Shown here piece after piece: positions 50,201 to 59,706 of a stretch of DNA of 64,000 nt. Source of the DNA: Anthracocystis setariae (lineage: Eukaryota > Basidiomycota > Ustilaginomycetes > Ustilaginales > Ustilaginaceae). The notes beneath the pieces are model-generated. The model searched no databases. It was not told the DNA's origin and was given only the letters and a program-made list of their open reading frames with translations. The stretch's first letter is position 1. Each line of letters starts with the position of its first letter. The stretch spans positions 930,001-994,000 of the forward strand of contig CAKMXJ010000004.1 in NCBI GenBank assembly GCA_928724745.1, read 5' to 3'. A program made the translations under genes and the position numbers.

Positions 50201-52443
50201 ACAGCATAGCTCTTCTCGAGGCTGCCTCGTCTTGAGCGATTAGATGAACCCGACATCTGGCTGAGCAAAGAGGCCTGGCTACGGTTTGTAATGTTGCCAT
50301 AGATACATCGGGAACTTTTGTCTGCTTCGCAAAGGCCATTGACATCGGTCGTCGATGAACTGGCAACGTTGACTCGGGACCGTGAGAAGCTCAGACGTTG
50401 CAAAGCGCCAAGCTTCGGCTTGGGTTGGCCCCCGGTGCCTGGTTTTGTGCCGTCGGCGTCATTCTCAGCCTGCTTCTTGGTTTCGACTGTTCTCGCCGGC
50501 TTGCGGCGGGAATCGAAGCCAAGTGCTGCGCCCAACGAGCGCCTGGAGCGGTGAGTCTTCGTTGCAGCATTGGAGACTTCCTTTGTCGGTGTCTCTGTCT
50601 CTGTGACATCGCCACTGGCGTTGTTGTCGGCTTTCGTGGTGTTTCGACCACTGCGAGATGATACAGCCAAGCCAACAGCATCCCGCTGACCTAGGCTATC
50701 CACTAGATCAAACGTAGTGAGGTCGGTTGTGATCTGGGATGTTCTTCCACTGGTCGAGCCGACTTCAAACTGCGCAGCTAAACGAGCGGAGAAGTCTGTG
50801 GTGTCGCTAGCGAGTGACGAGTTGGAGAACCTCTTTTGCATTTCCGCCGACTGCTTCAGTATTGCTGAATCCCAACGACTGTGACTACTTCTTGAAGTCC
50901 TCTTGGTGGCTCCATCGTGTTGTTCGTAGCCATACACCTTAGCTTGGTACATAGCGTCGTGTGATGATAATAATGAAGACGCCGAAGGAGCGATTTGATC
51001 GGCGTTCCAAGAAAAGGCATCGTCCCAATTCTCAACATCTTCGTCCTCGTCGAGATCTTGTCGTTTCGATGCTGAGCCCATGATTGCGTCTGCTCGTTCA
51101 CTTGTATCTGAACGCATTGCGATGCTTTGACTGTGCCCTGATTCGGTTGACGCTTCTTCATTCTGAAAAAGGAAATCGTCGTCCCAGCTTTCGCTCACGG
51201 CCGATGTCACGCGAATGCCTTTAAGATCTGCAGCTTGAATGCTGGAGCACTGTGTGGTCGTCTGCACCGAGGTTGCTGCGGTACTGACAACGAGCTTGGT
51301 GCTAGAAGCGGACTTCGCTGCGTTCGGGAAGCCCGGAGTCGTAGGAATGAAGTGCAAGCTTTGCTCTCCTATCGGTAGCTGTGGCAAGCGAAGCGGCTCT
51401 GCGTGGACCGTCGCTGAGATGCCCAGTTCTTTGTCCCAGTCATCATCATTGGAGTCACCGAGTGCCGCTATGGGATCGAGGAGGCGTCGCGAAGGGGTGC
51501 TCCAGCCCGGTCTCGATGGCTCCAAGCCAGTGTTTTTCTGAATAATGCGGACAGATGAATGCGGCGGTGCGGTGGCATGCTTGTTCAAAGGAAGCGGGTT
51601 GCCATGTTTTGATCCAAGTCTACCAGAGGCTGAAGAAAGGACGTTGTCGAACGATTCTTCATCCGTCTGAGAAAGATATTCGTTCGAGATACGGCTGCGA
51701 GTAAAGCTAACATCGCTTCCCGAGCGCGCACGATTGCCCGTCACAGCGTCTGGCACACTCAAGGAACCAGTGCTCGCTGCTCCGAGACGTGATGCTGCAG
51801 ATGCACTCGAGTCGGACCTCGGTCGCGATATTGAGGTATTACACTCTCTCTTCGGAGGGGAGCAGCTGACCGTAGGTGACGCAGGGGAGCCACGCTGTGA
51901 AGAGGGCAGGTCGGATGGGACATGCGATTGCTGGGAGACTGTGCGGATCGGCGACCCTTGAGATCGCAGAGCTTCTGAGGCAAGATATGTGGATGATGAA
52001 TATGATAGCAAGCTGGGCTGTTGCAGCAGCCAGTGCTGCTGTTGTCGCTCGTAGAAGCGAGCGCTGCTGGAAGGCGGGGGGCGGTAGGGTCGATCTGCTT
52101 GTCTGTTCCGTGGAGGCGTGATTGGTGCAAAGCCGCTGTGCGAACGGGGGGAAGGCGACGATGCAAAGCCGAGGAGTTGTGACGGGGACAACGAGGACGA
52201 TGATGAGGGTGACGATGGGTGGATTGGCGACCCATGTCTCGTCGAGACCGTGACTCTGGAGGTTGAAGGTGAGGATCGGGTGGACACAGACTCGAGAACG
52301 AACTCGCTCCCCTCTGCAAGCACAACTCTTGAGGGAGACGACGGCTTGTCGGAAGGCGACCGACGAGCTTGCGGTGTTCTGCGTTCCATCCGATGTGGCG
52401 AGGTGTTGCCACTGCCCGTAGGGCTTATGTGCAGCGATTGCAT
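47224..52443 (-). CDS. Large disordered protein with W-D-D/E-D-F motifs, possible Byr4/Bfa1-like SIN/MEN regulator
   Basis: From the ATG at 52441-52443 the frame encodes about 1739 residues. It is open further to 52605, and an ATG at 52536 is an alternative; a 5' intron using GTAAAC near 52457 is conceivable, so the start is uncertain. Nearly all of it is Ser/Arg/Pro/Thr-rich and disordered. Three short acidic tryptophan motifs stand out in the first third: DDDWDKELG, SWDDDFLF and NWDDAFSW. Near residue 1240 there is an ordered helical segment, IPTRISKAQTGIRNNI followed by LVRDFAKGIEELKSLKASF and IRSWLECADVLIGLGEG. This combination recalls fungal Byr4/Bfa1-type proteins, which bind the Spg1/Tem1 GTPase with Cdc16/Bub2 to restrain cytokinesis. 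The assignment is tentative. The last ~40 residues (RPEAMPALLGYVQATKEHLQ) may form a conserved C-terminal helix. Confidence 0.6.
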   Translation of the reverse strand: MQSLHISPTGSGNTSPHRMERRTPQARRSPSDKPSSPSRVVLAEGSEFVLESVSTRSSPSTSRVTVSTRHGSPIHPSSPSSSSSLSPSQLLGFASSPSPRSHSGFAPITPPRNRQADRPYRPPPSSSARFYERQQQHWLLQQPSLLSYSSSTYLASEALRSQGSPIRTVSQQSHVPSDLPSSQRGSPASPTVSCSPPKRECNTSISRPRSDSSASAASRLGAASTGSLSVPDAVTGNRARSGSDVSFTRSRISNEYLSQTDEESFDNVLSSASGRLGSKHGNPLPLNKHATAPPHSSVRIIQKNTGLEPSRPGWSTPSRRLLDPIAALGDSNDDDWDKELGISATVHAEPLRLPQLPIGEQSLHFIPTTPGFPNAAKSASSTKLVVSTAATSVQTTTQCSSIQAADLKGIRVTSAVSESWDDDFLFQNEEASTESGHSQSIAMRSDTSERADAIMGSASKRQDLDEDEDVENWDDAFSWNADQIAPSASSLLSSHDAMYQAKVYGYEQHDGATKRTSRSSHSRWDSAILKQSAEMQKRFSNSSLASDTTDFSARLAAQFEVGSTSGRTSQITTDLTTFDLVDSLGQRDAVGLAVSSRSGRNTTKADNNASGDVTETETPTKEVSNAATKTHRSRRSLGAALGFDSRRKPARTVETKKQAENDADGTKPGTGGQPKPKLGALQRLSFSRSRVNVASSSTTDVNGLCEADKSSRCIYGNITNRSQASLLSQMSGSSNRSRRGSLEKSYAVLRSTSFRRLLGRGSQSGASINVPSSPTPLSSPPRRKAELPQQADAARSPNREQASAPSPSLSTSPPSAWLGFHRSSEGTPVRPNRRASHKTSDSFQREAPSEVTWAVPTSPSKGLASSKGTSQLSDVSSSFCDAFLGESLMSASRSRVKDIASPLKGLRTMENPPKAGLRRDFSSSNTLRASLGNGGDVRTPIGIEKPSKAGRQDLYGGNRRSSSRGSPERGYFDEATADGPTVFGSPYTGEKMLRGSDERGSTSRSVSASTAHSHNSSESTYGYRMRKQISVSSGADARDSETSYGTSVSSSPGHSHQSSGWPLYGKRGDATFSDSSDTPWSASVDVAGRPDPLKTPALPHSHSIKTPGSPVNLGKTLKDGPSRVQSGPQVSLSPQHTLSVNRSSHSLVDISPNTSHPVASQVTSPSPLQKPSSTADPTADSSINTLTAPAPSSQPHSLRRNSLGDLKIPTRISKAQTGIRNNITLVRDFAKGIEELKSLKASFVDHRMGSLVTNPEVDERIRSWLECADVLIGLGEGRSESDSAARVDTLSHTPMAVRGDPRRTTFSDASSNASPRSPLEPVMSRPSPNLGARSASGTSQASTSTSASQATSGARSVDAQREMDILSAILGAARISPSIARTEGRSHGRFLSETYSRDDYPQRRAHFAEAIRTPAVEKRLAESGEGVQAGQELDGKESSRTGRHKQSDRPYSTAPVLGSSSSGDVVPLDDFDVEDPNRSAKRRLRSASRAGIQGLRDLLKVFKSNAAVGEASSTPPRPAAIADSFSTTNAPSDEQRLSMDADTSTPSLLPATKQKRRSLNQKRRSFLRSKSSLESMKVAANTDVDAMPPVPTRRPEERKTKASASKTSLDITWEAGSPTHDSKPTTKSTKRISFQPGGVNERRSSEVGRSDCIPQSEESRLTKPSRPSLPKRPKTNSFAEGRRPSVSADRSDVAGAVELPARMPKLALRPEAMPALLGYVQATKEHLQAAIDAMGPRVA

Positions 52444-52605
52444 TGCGAAAGGTTGATGTTTACCTTTAACATTGGCGAAGGTGTCTAGAGAATGAGTGAT
52501 GCTTGTCGGATGTGCCGAAAGAATGACTGCAGCCATCAAAATCTGATCGAGACTGACATGCAAGGAGGGTTTGGCCACGGCGGGGGCTCCGAGACTGTCG
52601 GCCAA

Positions 52606-53848
52606 GAAGGATCGATGAAAAGTGTCGTCCAGCTCGATCGCAGGTGAGGTGAAGTTCGCGTGTTAGAGTGCAGATAGAGAACGACTTTCGAGATGTTGCG
52701 GCGTCAAAAGAAAAGAGTCGAAGCGCGCATGTGCCAGTCGAACGGCAGGTATGTGTTAGATGCAGTGAGCCAAATGAAATGCTATCATCAAGGCTCTTCG
52801 TCAATCACGGAAAGCACGCTCAACGACCTTTTAGAGAGGAGTCGCATCGCGCACCTGAGATCAACACCTGCTGCACATGCAATGCGGCGCTTACATGTGT
52901 TTCAAGTACCGTGGTTTTTTTTTCGGATCGGGGTGGAGGAAAGCGCGTGTCTGCGCCTTTCGTGTGGGTTCAATCCTCGAGCGTGGTCGACTTGCCACAG
53001 TAGCCCTGTGATTCAAGCTGTATGAGCCCTTTCGCCATCGCCCGGGAGCTTGGGTCGCTTGGGTCGCTTCCTTGGCTTACTTCGCTTGCTGCTCAGGGCA
53101 GGAGAAACTACTCACCCGTTTCTTTCTATACGCCCAAATGCCTCAGCTTTTCATCCCGTTCGACTCTGATCGAGCTGACCTGCGGCTTCATCGTTAAGGT
53201 CACCCTCTCACTAAGTAACTCAAGGACCGAACGCGACTTTCATGCGTCGTCACTTTTTCCGGGCTTAAGCAGGGGTTCAATGCTTGGCCAGCGCTGTGAA
53301 GCAACAGATGCGATTTTTTCGGGCTGCAGTATGAGGTCCAATTTCCATTGTCGAGTGTCTAGGAGTTGGCGCTTTCTGCGAATGCTGCTAGCATCGTTCC
53401 CATCTTTCTTGCGACTCTACCGAAGCTTCGCATCCTACGCTAGTTCCCATGTTCCCGAGCCTAGATTCGAGCATCGTACCACTGTCCTGTCATAGAGGAC
53501 TATCTAGGGCGCGCACCTGCGTAGAGGAAGAATCCTACGTGTAAGGTCGTCCAGATGACATGTGGGTGCTACCTATAAGTGCTGCTGCTGCTACGACTTC
53601 TCCATCGTCAAAGCTTCGAACGGACAGCCAACGGTTGATGACGCGAAAAGCAAAACGGATCGACGTGGTTCACAGACAGCTCTATGGTTGTTGTGTGAAA
53701 TCATAGGGTACATTTATACGAAGCGCCACATTCAGTAACCGATGCAAACGGATCCGAGCTGCGTGTTGTAGATGCAATGCATTGGCTGTGTGTGTGTGTG
53801 TGTGGACGCCTTGGCGAACAATGTCAGGTGGGTGGAGAGGAAACGACA
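52606..53848. other. 1.2-kb intergenic region
   Basis: 5' flank of the large disordered-protein gene and 3' flank of RSM10. It holds a GT dinucleotide run (53786-53804) and a CTG-rich patch near 53580. The + strand ORF at 53022-53495 (157 codons) shows no domain and is not called. Confidence 0.55.
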
Positions 53849-54962
53849 TCACTTCTGTTCCGCGGACTGTTCCTGTGCCATCTCCTTCTCCACAATCCCG
53901 TCAGCGAGCTTCTTGATGCTCGCCGCACTCGACTCCGTTGCTTCCGTCTCGATGTCCTGCTTCGATTTGTCATCAGCGGTCTGCCTCTGCAACGCCTTAA
54001 CTTCATCCATCAGCTTCCCACCAACACCCAACTCGTGGTATCTGAAAAGTTCTGCCTTTTGGCCCACGCCGGGCAAAGCATGGATACGCAAAAAGTGCAA
54101 CCACCTATCCACCACTTGATCGTTCGCATCGAAAAGCTTGATAACTCGAGAATGTGTCTTCCTCCAAAAGTTCTCTTGAGACTTTTTGTGGACGAATGGA
54201 GATCGGGGGACCGTCCAGAGCGAAGTGCGCGTAGGAAGGTGGGCAACGCCAGAAGCAGGAATGCCAATCGCAAAAGCAGCGCGACGAGCAAAGTCGGCGA
54301 ACAGATCGAGATTCGAGACGCCGTCTTCATACGAGTGGAGGCGGAGAGTTGCGACGTGAACGCCGTGGGTTTTGGGTAGGAATTCGGCGGGTAGGACGCA
54401 GCTGGGTAAGACGAATTGCTCTTCTTCTTTTTTCTTGGCCGCAGTCTCCGTCTTAGCAGATGATTTTGCAGCGACAGGACTGACGCGCGATGGTGCTTTG
54501 GTGCTCCAGAGCTGCTTGGGGGTCGCAACCTTCGTCTCAGCAGATGATTTCGCAGCAACAGCACTGGCGGCCGAGGGTGCTTCACCGCTCCAGAGCTGCT
54601 CGGAGGTCGCAGCCTTCGTCTCAGCAGATGATTTCGCAGCGACAGGACTGGCGGTCGATGGTGCTTCGGAGCTCCAGATCTGCTCGAGGGTTACTGAAGA
54701 TGATGTTGATGTGTTGGATCGACGAGACGAGGTGCTGTCAACCAATAGTAGGGCAGTATGGGTGCAATGGTGAGTCAGTCCAGTGCCTTACAGGATATGA
54801 GCAGACTCCTAATGAGCAAAGTAGCGGTTGCTCGTAAAAAATGGCAGATATCACTTACGCAATGGTCCTTGCGAGGGGAGCTCCAATGCGGGCCGATGTG
54901 CGGGAAGAAGCGCTCGCTGCGGCCACCCACTGGCGGGCAGCGCTTGCCGTTCTCGAAGACAT
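53849..54962 (-). CDS. RSM10: Mitochondrial small-subunit ribosomal protein uS10m (Rsm10)
   Basis: Two exons: 54859-54962 (exon 1) and 53849-54734 (exon 2), 329 residues. Exon 1, from the ATG at 54960-54962, encodes an Arg/Ala/Ser-rich leader without acidic residues (MSSRTASAARQWVAAASAS...), a textbook mitochondrial presequence. The exon 2 frame alone lacks an ATG. The uS10 domain (about 140-270) has VATLRLHSYED, FADFARRAAFAIGIPASG, LPTRTSLWTVPRSPFVHKK and QENFWRKTHSRVIKLFD. Before the domain lie three tandem copies of a 28-residue repeat (positions 54434-54685). The C-terminal ~60 residues form a charged helix. uS10m is in the mitoribosome head. Yeast Rsm10 is 203 aa, so the N- and C-terminal additions are lineage-specific. 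Confidence 0.92.
54434..54685 (-). repeat. Three tandem 84-bp coding repeats in RSM10
   Basis: Units 54602-54685, 54518-54601 and 54434-54517 each encode 28 residues of the pattern E/K-Q-I/L-W-S-x-x-A-P-S ... V-A-A-K-S-S-A-x-T. The reading frame is kept and divergence between units is modest, so this is a recent internal expansion. Confidence 0.93.
54735..54858 (-). other. Intron of RSM10 (124 nt)
   Basis: The minus-strand donor GTAAGTGATATC begins at 54858, and the acceptor TTGGTTGACAG ends at 54735, with a CTGAC-like branch site upstream. Splicing joins GC to C, making an alanine codon and a continuous frame. Confidence 0.9.
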
Positions 54963-55590
54963 AGTGTAGCTGTATCGATGTGAAGATGCGATCCGTACAG
55001 AGAACAACGATGGAGCTCGATACCTGAACGTAGAACGAACGATGACGAATGGGAAGGGTGAAGATCGTGATCGTCTGCAAGGGGATGGGGTTTTGAGAAG
55101 AAAGCTTCCGATTGCCTTTTGCTAAAAATGAGCCGTCACGTGAGTTTCGCCAGTCAAATTTCTCGTGCGAATGAAATCTCATTTGGGCAAAATACCCTCC
55201 ATGCCTGCAACTTACCTCCCATCTAAGAACAGTCATATCCGACCTTTGACTCGCTGTCTGATTTGTAAGTTCAGTGCAGCATGCACGGCAATATTCAGGG
55301 GAATCACATCGTACAGGCGGAGAAGTGAGTTTCAGAAACGAATTGAGAGGAGAATCAAAAAATGAGTGTCGCAACAGATGATGATAAGCATGATAGGAAA
55401 TCTAAAGTCACACGCCGGAAGCGATCTTGATGGTAAAGACGCCTGGCCGGACAGTAAATGTGAAATGTCCATGAAGAGAAAGAGTGCTGAGGAAGTCGAT
55501 GGCAAGGCGAATTGGGTATAAAGCTTTCGAAGCTTGAAGACTACCTTGCTCAAACTGGGTGGTACAACCAAGAGACGATTGGGCGGCTGC
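54963..55590. other. Intergenic region RSM10/WHI2
   Basis: About 630 bp between tandem minus-strand genes, holding the RSM10 promoter and the WHI2 3' flank. No repeat or gene is recognised. Confidence 0.55.
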
Positions 55591-56766
55591 TCAGATCAAG
55601 CTGAGCTCCAGTGTCCACACTCGGCGCGCCCAGACGCGGACTTTCCTGCCTTTACCTGATCTGAGCAATTCAGCTTCTTTGGCAGTCAGGCCGGCATCGT
55701 TGAACTCCTCCGGCTGGACCGCTGTCTCGGTCTGGGCCTCAGTCTCCTTCTCAGTTGCCGGTAGGACAATGTCGATGCCATCCCACCAACACTTCCTGGC
55801 TGGCTTGCGCCAGAAGAGGAGCAACTTCTGGGCGGTAGCAAACTGATGATGGTCTACGCGCATGTTTTGCATCATGCTGATTTGCCCAGTGGGATCATGA
55901 TACTCGGCGTCTGGGTTGATGCCTTCCGCCTCAAGCTCTCCTGCGTGTGTGATGCCAGTTTTGAGCAAGACGAGTGCAATCGACGTGATGCAGCAACGGT
56001 TGGGTTCGAGCGCCCTAAAACCCCAGGTGTCCTCGCGGTCGAAGCCGCTCATGCAAAGCATATCGATGAGATGTTGCTCTGCCAGGTTGTTCTCCTTGTT
56101 CACATTCCTTTGCAAAGCGGTGAAGATCTGCTTGCGATCGAGTAACGCATCACCGCAGGCGTATTTAAGTCGAAGCAGTGCAGGTGTGGGATGACCGGTT
56201 TCTGGATCAGTACCCTCGAACTGTTCGGGATTAAAGTGAGATGACGGAACGTCTCCACTGGCACCTGCAGCGGTACCTCGTGACGCCTTCTTGGGTGCAA
56301 TGGCAAAGTATTCGAGCTCCTCGCGAAGCACGATGATAGGTTGCTTGTTCATCAATGGGATCTGAGACATGCCGTTGGGATCCGTACCATCACCGGATGC
56401 TTGAGAATAGTGGTACATGCCGGGACTTCCAAATGTTGAGCTCGGTCGATATTTGCCCGGATGTTCAGCGGTGCCGTAAAAATCGTCCTGGGCAGTTTTG
56501 AAGAAGCTGAGGACGTATGAGAGACATTGCGGGTCAAAGTCGACCAGGTAGAGCTCCTCCTCCTCCTCTTCACCTTCCTGATCTGACAGCGAGGGCACGC
56601 GCGGCTGCCGGGTGAGGATGAGGCCGTTTGGAAAGAGACAGAGGAGAACGGACTCGGGCAAGTTCATCATGGTCTCGCGCTCGATAGTGAAGCGAGTTCC
56701 TCGCAATTCCAAGGTAAGGTGCGAATTGGGGTCTTGGCCCGAGAAGTCATTGACGTCGTCCATCAT
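55591..56766 (-). CDS. WHI2: Whi2-like general stress/growth regulator (BTB/KCTD-like)
   Basis: A 391-residue protein from the first ATG of an ATG-ATG pair (56764-56766). The frame is open upstream but without an ATG. The N-terminal domain (about 15-110) contains LTLELRGTRFTIERETMMNLPESVLLCLFPNGL and VDFDPQCLSYVLSFFKTAQ, cited here only as landmarks RGTRFTIER and LPESVLLCLFPNG. It is the BTB/T1-like domain of the Whi2 family. Whi2 with the phosphatases Psr1/Psr2 activates the general stress response and dampens TORC1/Ras signalling in yeast. The C-terminal half (about 215-345, LRLKYACGDALLDRKQIFTAL, MLCMSGFDREDTWGFRALEPNRCC) is also conserved in filamentous fungi. An acidic EGEEEEEELYLVD segment interrupts the domain. 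It is divergent from SEC22. Confidence 0.88.
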   Translation of the reverse strand: MMDDVNDFSGQDPNSHLTLELRGTRFTIERETMMNLPESVLLCLFPNGLILTRQPRVPSLSDQEGEEEEEELYLVDFDPQCLSYVLSFFKTAQDDFYGTAEHPGKYRPSSTFGSPGMYHYSQASGDGTDPNGMSQIPLMNKQPIIVLREELEYFAIAPKKASRGTAAGASGDVPSSHFNPEQFEGTDPETGHPTPALLRLKYACGDALLDRKQIFTALQRNVNKENNLAEQHLIDMLCMSGFDREDTWGFRALEPNRCCITSIALVLLKTGITHAGELEAEGINPDAEYHDPTGQISMMQNMRVDHHQFATAQKLLLFWRKPARKCWWDGIDIVLPATEKETEAQTETAVQPEEFNDAGLTAKEAELLRSGKGRKVRVWARRVWTLELSLI

Positions 56767-57756
56767 GTCGAAAGCAGAGGTGGACTGTTGTGTGATCAGT
56801 GAGGATTTCGGTGCGCGGATCGAGAGTCGCAAGATGCAAGATGAGAGAGGGTTTCGAGTGGCGAAGGTGGGGGTTAGATGCCGCTCTTTGAACAAGTGGT
56901 GATGCCTGGTTTGATGCTTGAAAGAGCGAGAGGTTGCTACCAGGTAGAAGCGATGCTCAAACACGAATGGATCCGATAGCTATCGACGACGTAATCGAGT
57001 GGTGACGGAGGTATGTGAGACGAACAAAGGTCAAGAGCTGAAAGAGGAGCGGTTCGACCACCAAATGCCTAATATGGTCGTGTGCGATTGATTCTTGGTG
57101 GGTGCGGGCGTAGCTTGGGCTCTCGGTCTGCATGTCGGCGGCACTGTGGACAGAAATGTTGACATCAACATCACACACTCTCGTCCAGAGTAGTGCTCGT
57201 TTGCCTGGAACAGCCAAAACAAAGCAATTGGAAATTGTGGCAGCTTTGTGAGATCGATATTTCACACATAGCGACAGAAAAGACAAATCTCTGGATTTTG
57301 GGCAAATCCTCCACGTCGGGCACGCACCCGTCTTGTTGGCGAATCCGGGGGAGAGAGAGGCAGAGGCCACGCTTTCAGACTGGTGGCACCAAACCAAGCT
57401 AGACAAGTTGCAAGGGCGAGTTGCGAGTGCAAAGAGCATCTTGCTGCCCAACCGCCGTTTCTTCCTATTTCGTCTCGGTGTGTTGTCGTCGTCATCGTCG
57501 CCATCACATCTCTTTGTCACTATCCTCGAAGGCACCGCTATCCGACCACGATCGTTGAAAAGCTAGCTGCAGAGTTGATCACGCACCTCATTCCATTCGG
57601 CTGACGACAACTGCCTTGATCACCCCGGCTCCCTCCTTCAGAATCCCGATCTCCGCGTATCGACCCGAAGAAGCCTTACCGTAGCCAGCAAGGCACGCAA
57701 CAATCCACAACACCGGACCAACCGTCCTGACGCAGGTTCGGACCCCACATCTCACC
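56767..57756. promoter_or_regulatory. Divergent WHI2/SEC22 intergenic region
   Basis: A 990-bp shared promoter interval with no gene. It contains GGACCCC at 57740 just upstream of SEC22. No clear TATA box or tandem array. Confidence 0.5.
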
Positions 57757-58437
57757 ATGCCTCTCTCAACACAAATTGCACGAGTCTCGGATGGCTTGCC
57801 ATTGGCACAGAGCGTGGATGACGGCAAGACCGAAACAGACCTCTCGGAGCACAAGCAACAGGCCAAGCTCATCTTTCGTCGCATCACGCCATCTTCCGAG
57901 CAGCGATGCAGTATTGAGAGCGGCAAGTATACCCTGCACTATCTCATTTCCCCACCGCCTGCCATGCCATCCTCGGTGGTTTACTTGACCATTGCTGAAA
58001 AGTCGTACCCGCGAAAGCTTGCTTTTTCGTACCTCGACGAGTTGTCCAAGGAGTTTGAGCGAAGCTATGGCAACCAAGTAGAGCAGAGGAATCTCCGGCC
58101 TTATGCTTTCGTCAGCTTCGACACGTTTATGCAACGCACCAAGCGATTGTATGAAGACTCGCGCACAGCACAATCGGCAGCATCTTCGAACCTCGATCGT
58201 CTCAACGAGGATCTACAGGATGTTACACGCATCATGACCAAGAATATGGAGGACTTGCTCTGGCGAGGCGATAGCCTGGATCAAATGTCGACCATGTCAT
58301 CGTCGCTGCGAGACGAGTCGCTCAAATATCGCAAGGCAGCTCGGCAAATCAACCTGGATGCGCTTTATCGCAAGTGGGCGCCCGTTGGTGCTGTTGGCTT
58401 GCTCTTCATCTTCATCATTTGGATCAAGTTCTTCTGA
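57757..58437 (+). CDS. SEC22: ER-Golgi R-SNARE Sec22
   Basis: A 226-residue longin-type R-SNARE. The longin domain (about 1-125) starts with TQIARVSDGLPLAQSVDD and includes KSYPRKLAFSYLDELSKEF and RPYAFVSFDTFMQ. The R-SNARE helix (about 140-198) reads LDRLNEDLQDVTRIMTKNMED with the zero-layer Arg, and LLWRGDSLDQM. The C-terminal membrane anchor spans about 205-224 (VGLLFIFIIWIKFF). Sec22 pairs with Sed5, Bos1 and Bet1 in anterograde and with Ufe1, Sec20 and Use1 in retrograde ER-Golgi fusion. Length is close to yeast Sec22 (214 aa). The ATG at 57757 has CACC before it, a strong context. Single exon. Confidence 0.97.
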   Translation: MPLSTQIARVSDGLPLAQSVDDGKTETDLSEHKQQAKLIFRRITPSSEQRCSIESGKYTLHYLISPPPAMPSSVVYLTIAEKSYPRKLAFSYLDELSKEFERSYGNQVEQRNLRPYAFVSFDTFMQRTKRLYEDSRTAQSAASSNLDRLNEDLQDVTRIMTKNMEDLLWRGDSLDQMSTMSSSLRDESLKYRKAARQINLDALYRKWAPVGAVGLLFIFIIWIKFF

Positions 58438-59190
58438 TCTGATGCCATAGACAATACCATCACGACGGGGCACCGAATGCGACAAAGCTGCTCTTCCAAG
58501 GCTGGATCCAGATGTCGCTTGATCGAAAAGGTTGTCGATGACAACGACAAGTCGCACCACTCACCGGCTTGTACTGTACTATACCACGCACTATGACAGA
58601 AAACCCACAACCTTGCTGCATCCTTTTTAGCTGCATTCGAATGCCGTTTAGATGGGCAAAGAGTGCACAAGTCCTTTGAGCAACAGGCGCATCAACGTTG
58701 ATCAAGGTCAGGAGCATCCAGACATCGTTCAACTACAGCTAAACGCTCGGTCCGGTTTCGCAGAAAGTTACCCTGCAACATAGAATGTGTCCTAAGGTTT
58801 GCGAGGCATTTTGCGACACTCATTGAGAGCAAAGACCGCGATCTTAGCCTGGCAACGACGTTCAGTAGCTTTGATGAGCTGCGTGCCGGTCAGGCGGGGT
58901 GTGCGTAGATAGCAGTTGGATGCCAAGAGGTACACGACTGGTCCAAGCTAGGACCCTCGAGCTATACAGTGAAGTTACAGTGCTATGCGAGATTTTTCTT
59001 GTTGCTTTTGTGGTACAGCACGGCACAGTACCGAATTTGTGCAGTACATGCGAGACTGCGCTGACTGCGTTGCATATTCGCTGTCGTTCTGTCGACGTGT
59101 CTTGCGTGTTCAGGCAGCCAGGCAACAAGGCAGCCAGGCAGCAAGGCAGCCCCTGCGACTGTGCATAGACACCGAAAATCTCACCACCAC

Positions 59191-59226
<36 letters not shown>

Positions 59227-59706
59227 CACACTGGATTGGCAGCGAAGCGCGCTTAAGAATAAGTGTTGGACCCCTTTTCAGTCTGAGACTAGCGCTCGCG
59301 TGCAAAGTGTGGTTGGTGTGCTTGAGAACGACCACAGACCTCCAATTCGATTCAGCATCTTTCCGAGTCAAGGATCCTATCATCCCGTGCCACTAGGAGA
59401 CCTCAGCAACAGCTCTTTCGATGAGCTTGAAGCTTTGCTTCGGTCCATACAAGCTAGCAAGAGCAACACATTCAACAACGCTCGTTGTACGATCCACGTC
59501 AAGGTCTTCCCGAGCAGCCACACCGCATATCAGCTCGCATCTGTCCGGATCTTGGGTCTGCGCAGAACGACCAGCTTGGCAAGCCATCTGCAAGCACGAT
59601 CCGTTAGGTGACGCTCGTTCTCGACCGGCATCGCAGACAACTCAGCTGTAGAGAAAGGCAAGCTAGCTGCGAGCGGCCGGTCAGGCTGTTCATCTCGAGC
59701 TCGGCC
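58438..59706. other. 1.27-kb intergenic region upstream of the pseudo-helicase gene
   Basis: No gene recognised. It contains GTACTGTACTATACC (58571-58585), a degenerate ~17-bp tandem repeat of AGGCAGCCAGGCAACAA (59110-59150) and an A33 homopolymer (59191-59223). The reading frame of the next gene is open from 59608, but the first ATG is at 59707. Confidence 0.6.
59191..59223. repeat. A33 homopolymer
   Basis: Thirty-three consecutive adenines, about 480 bp upstream of the pseudo-helicase start, directly after CACCACCACC. It could be a microsatellite or the poly(A) scar of a retroposed sequence; no target-site duplication was identified. Confidence 0.95.

Noticed and set aside
53022..53495. 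157-codon + strand ORF upstream of the large disordered-protein gene
   Set aside because: There is an ATG, but no recognisable domain, signal or family; the Ser/Arg/Leu-rich composition looks like translated intergenic DNA.
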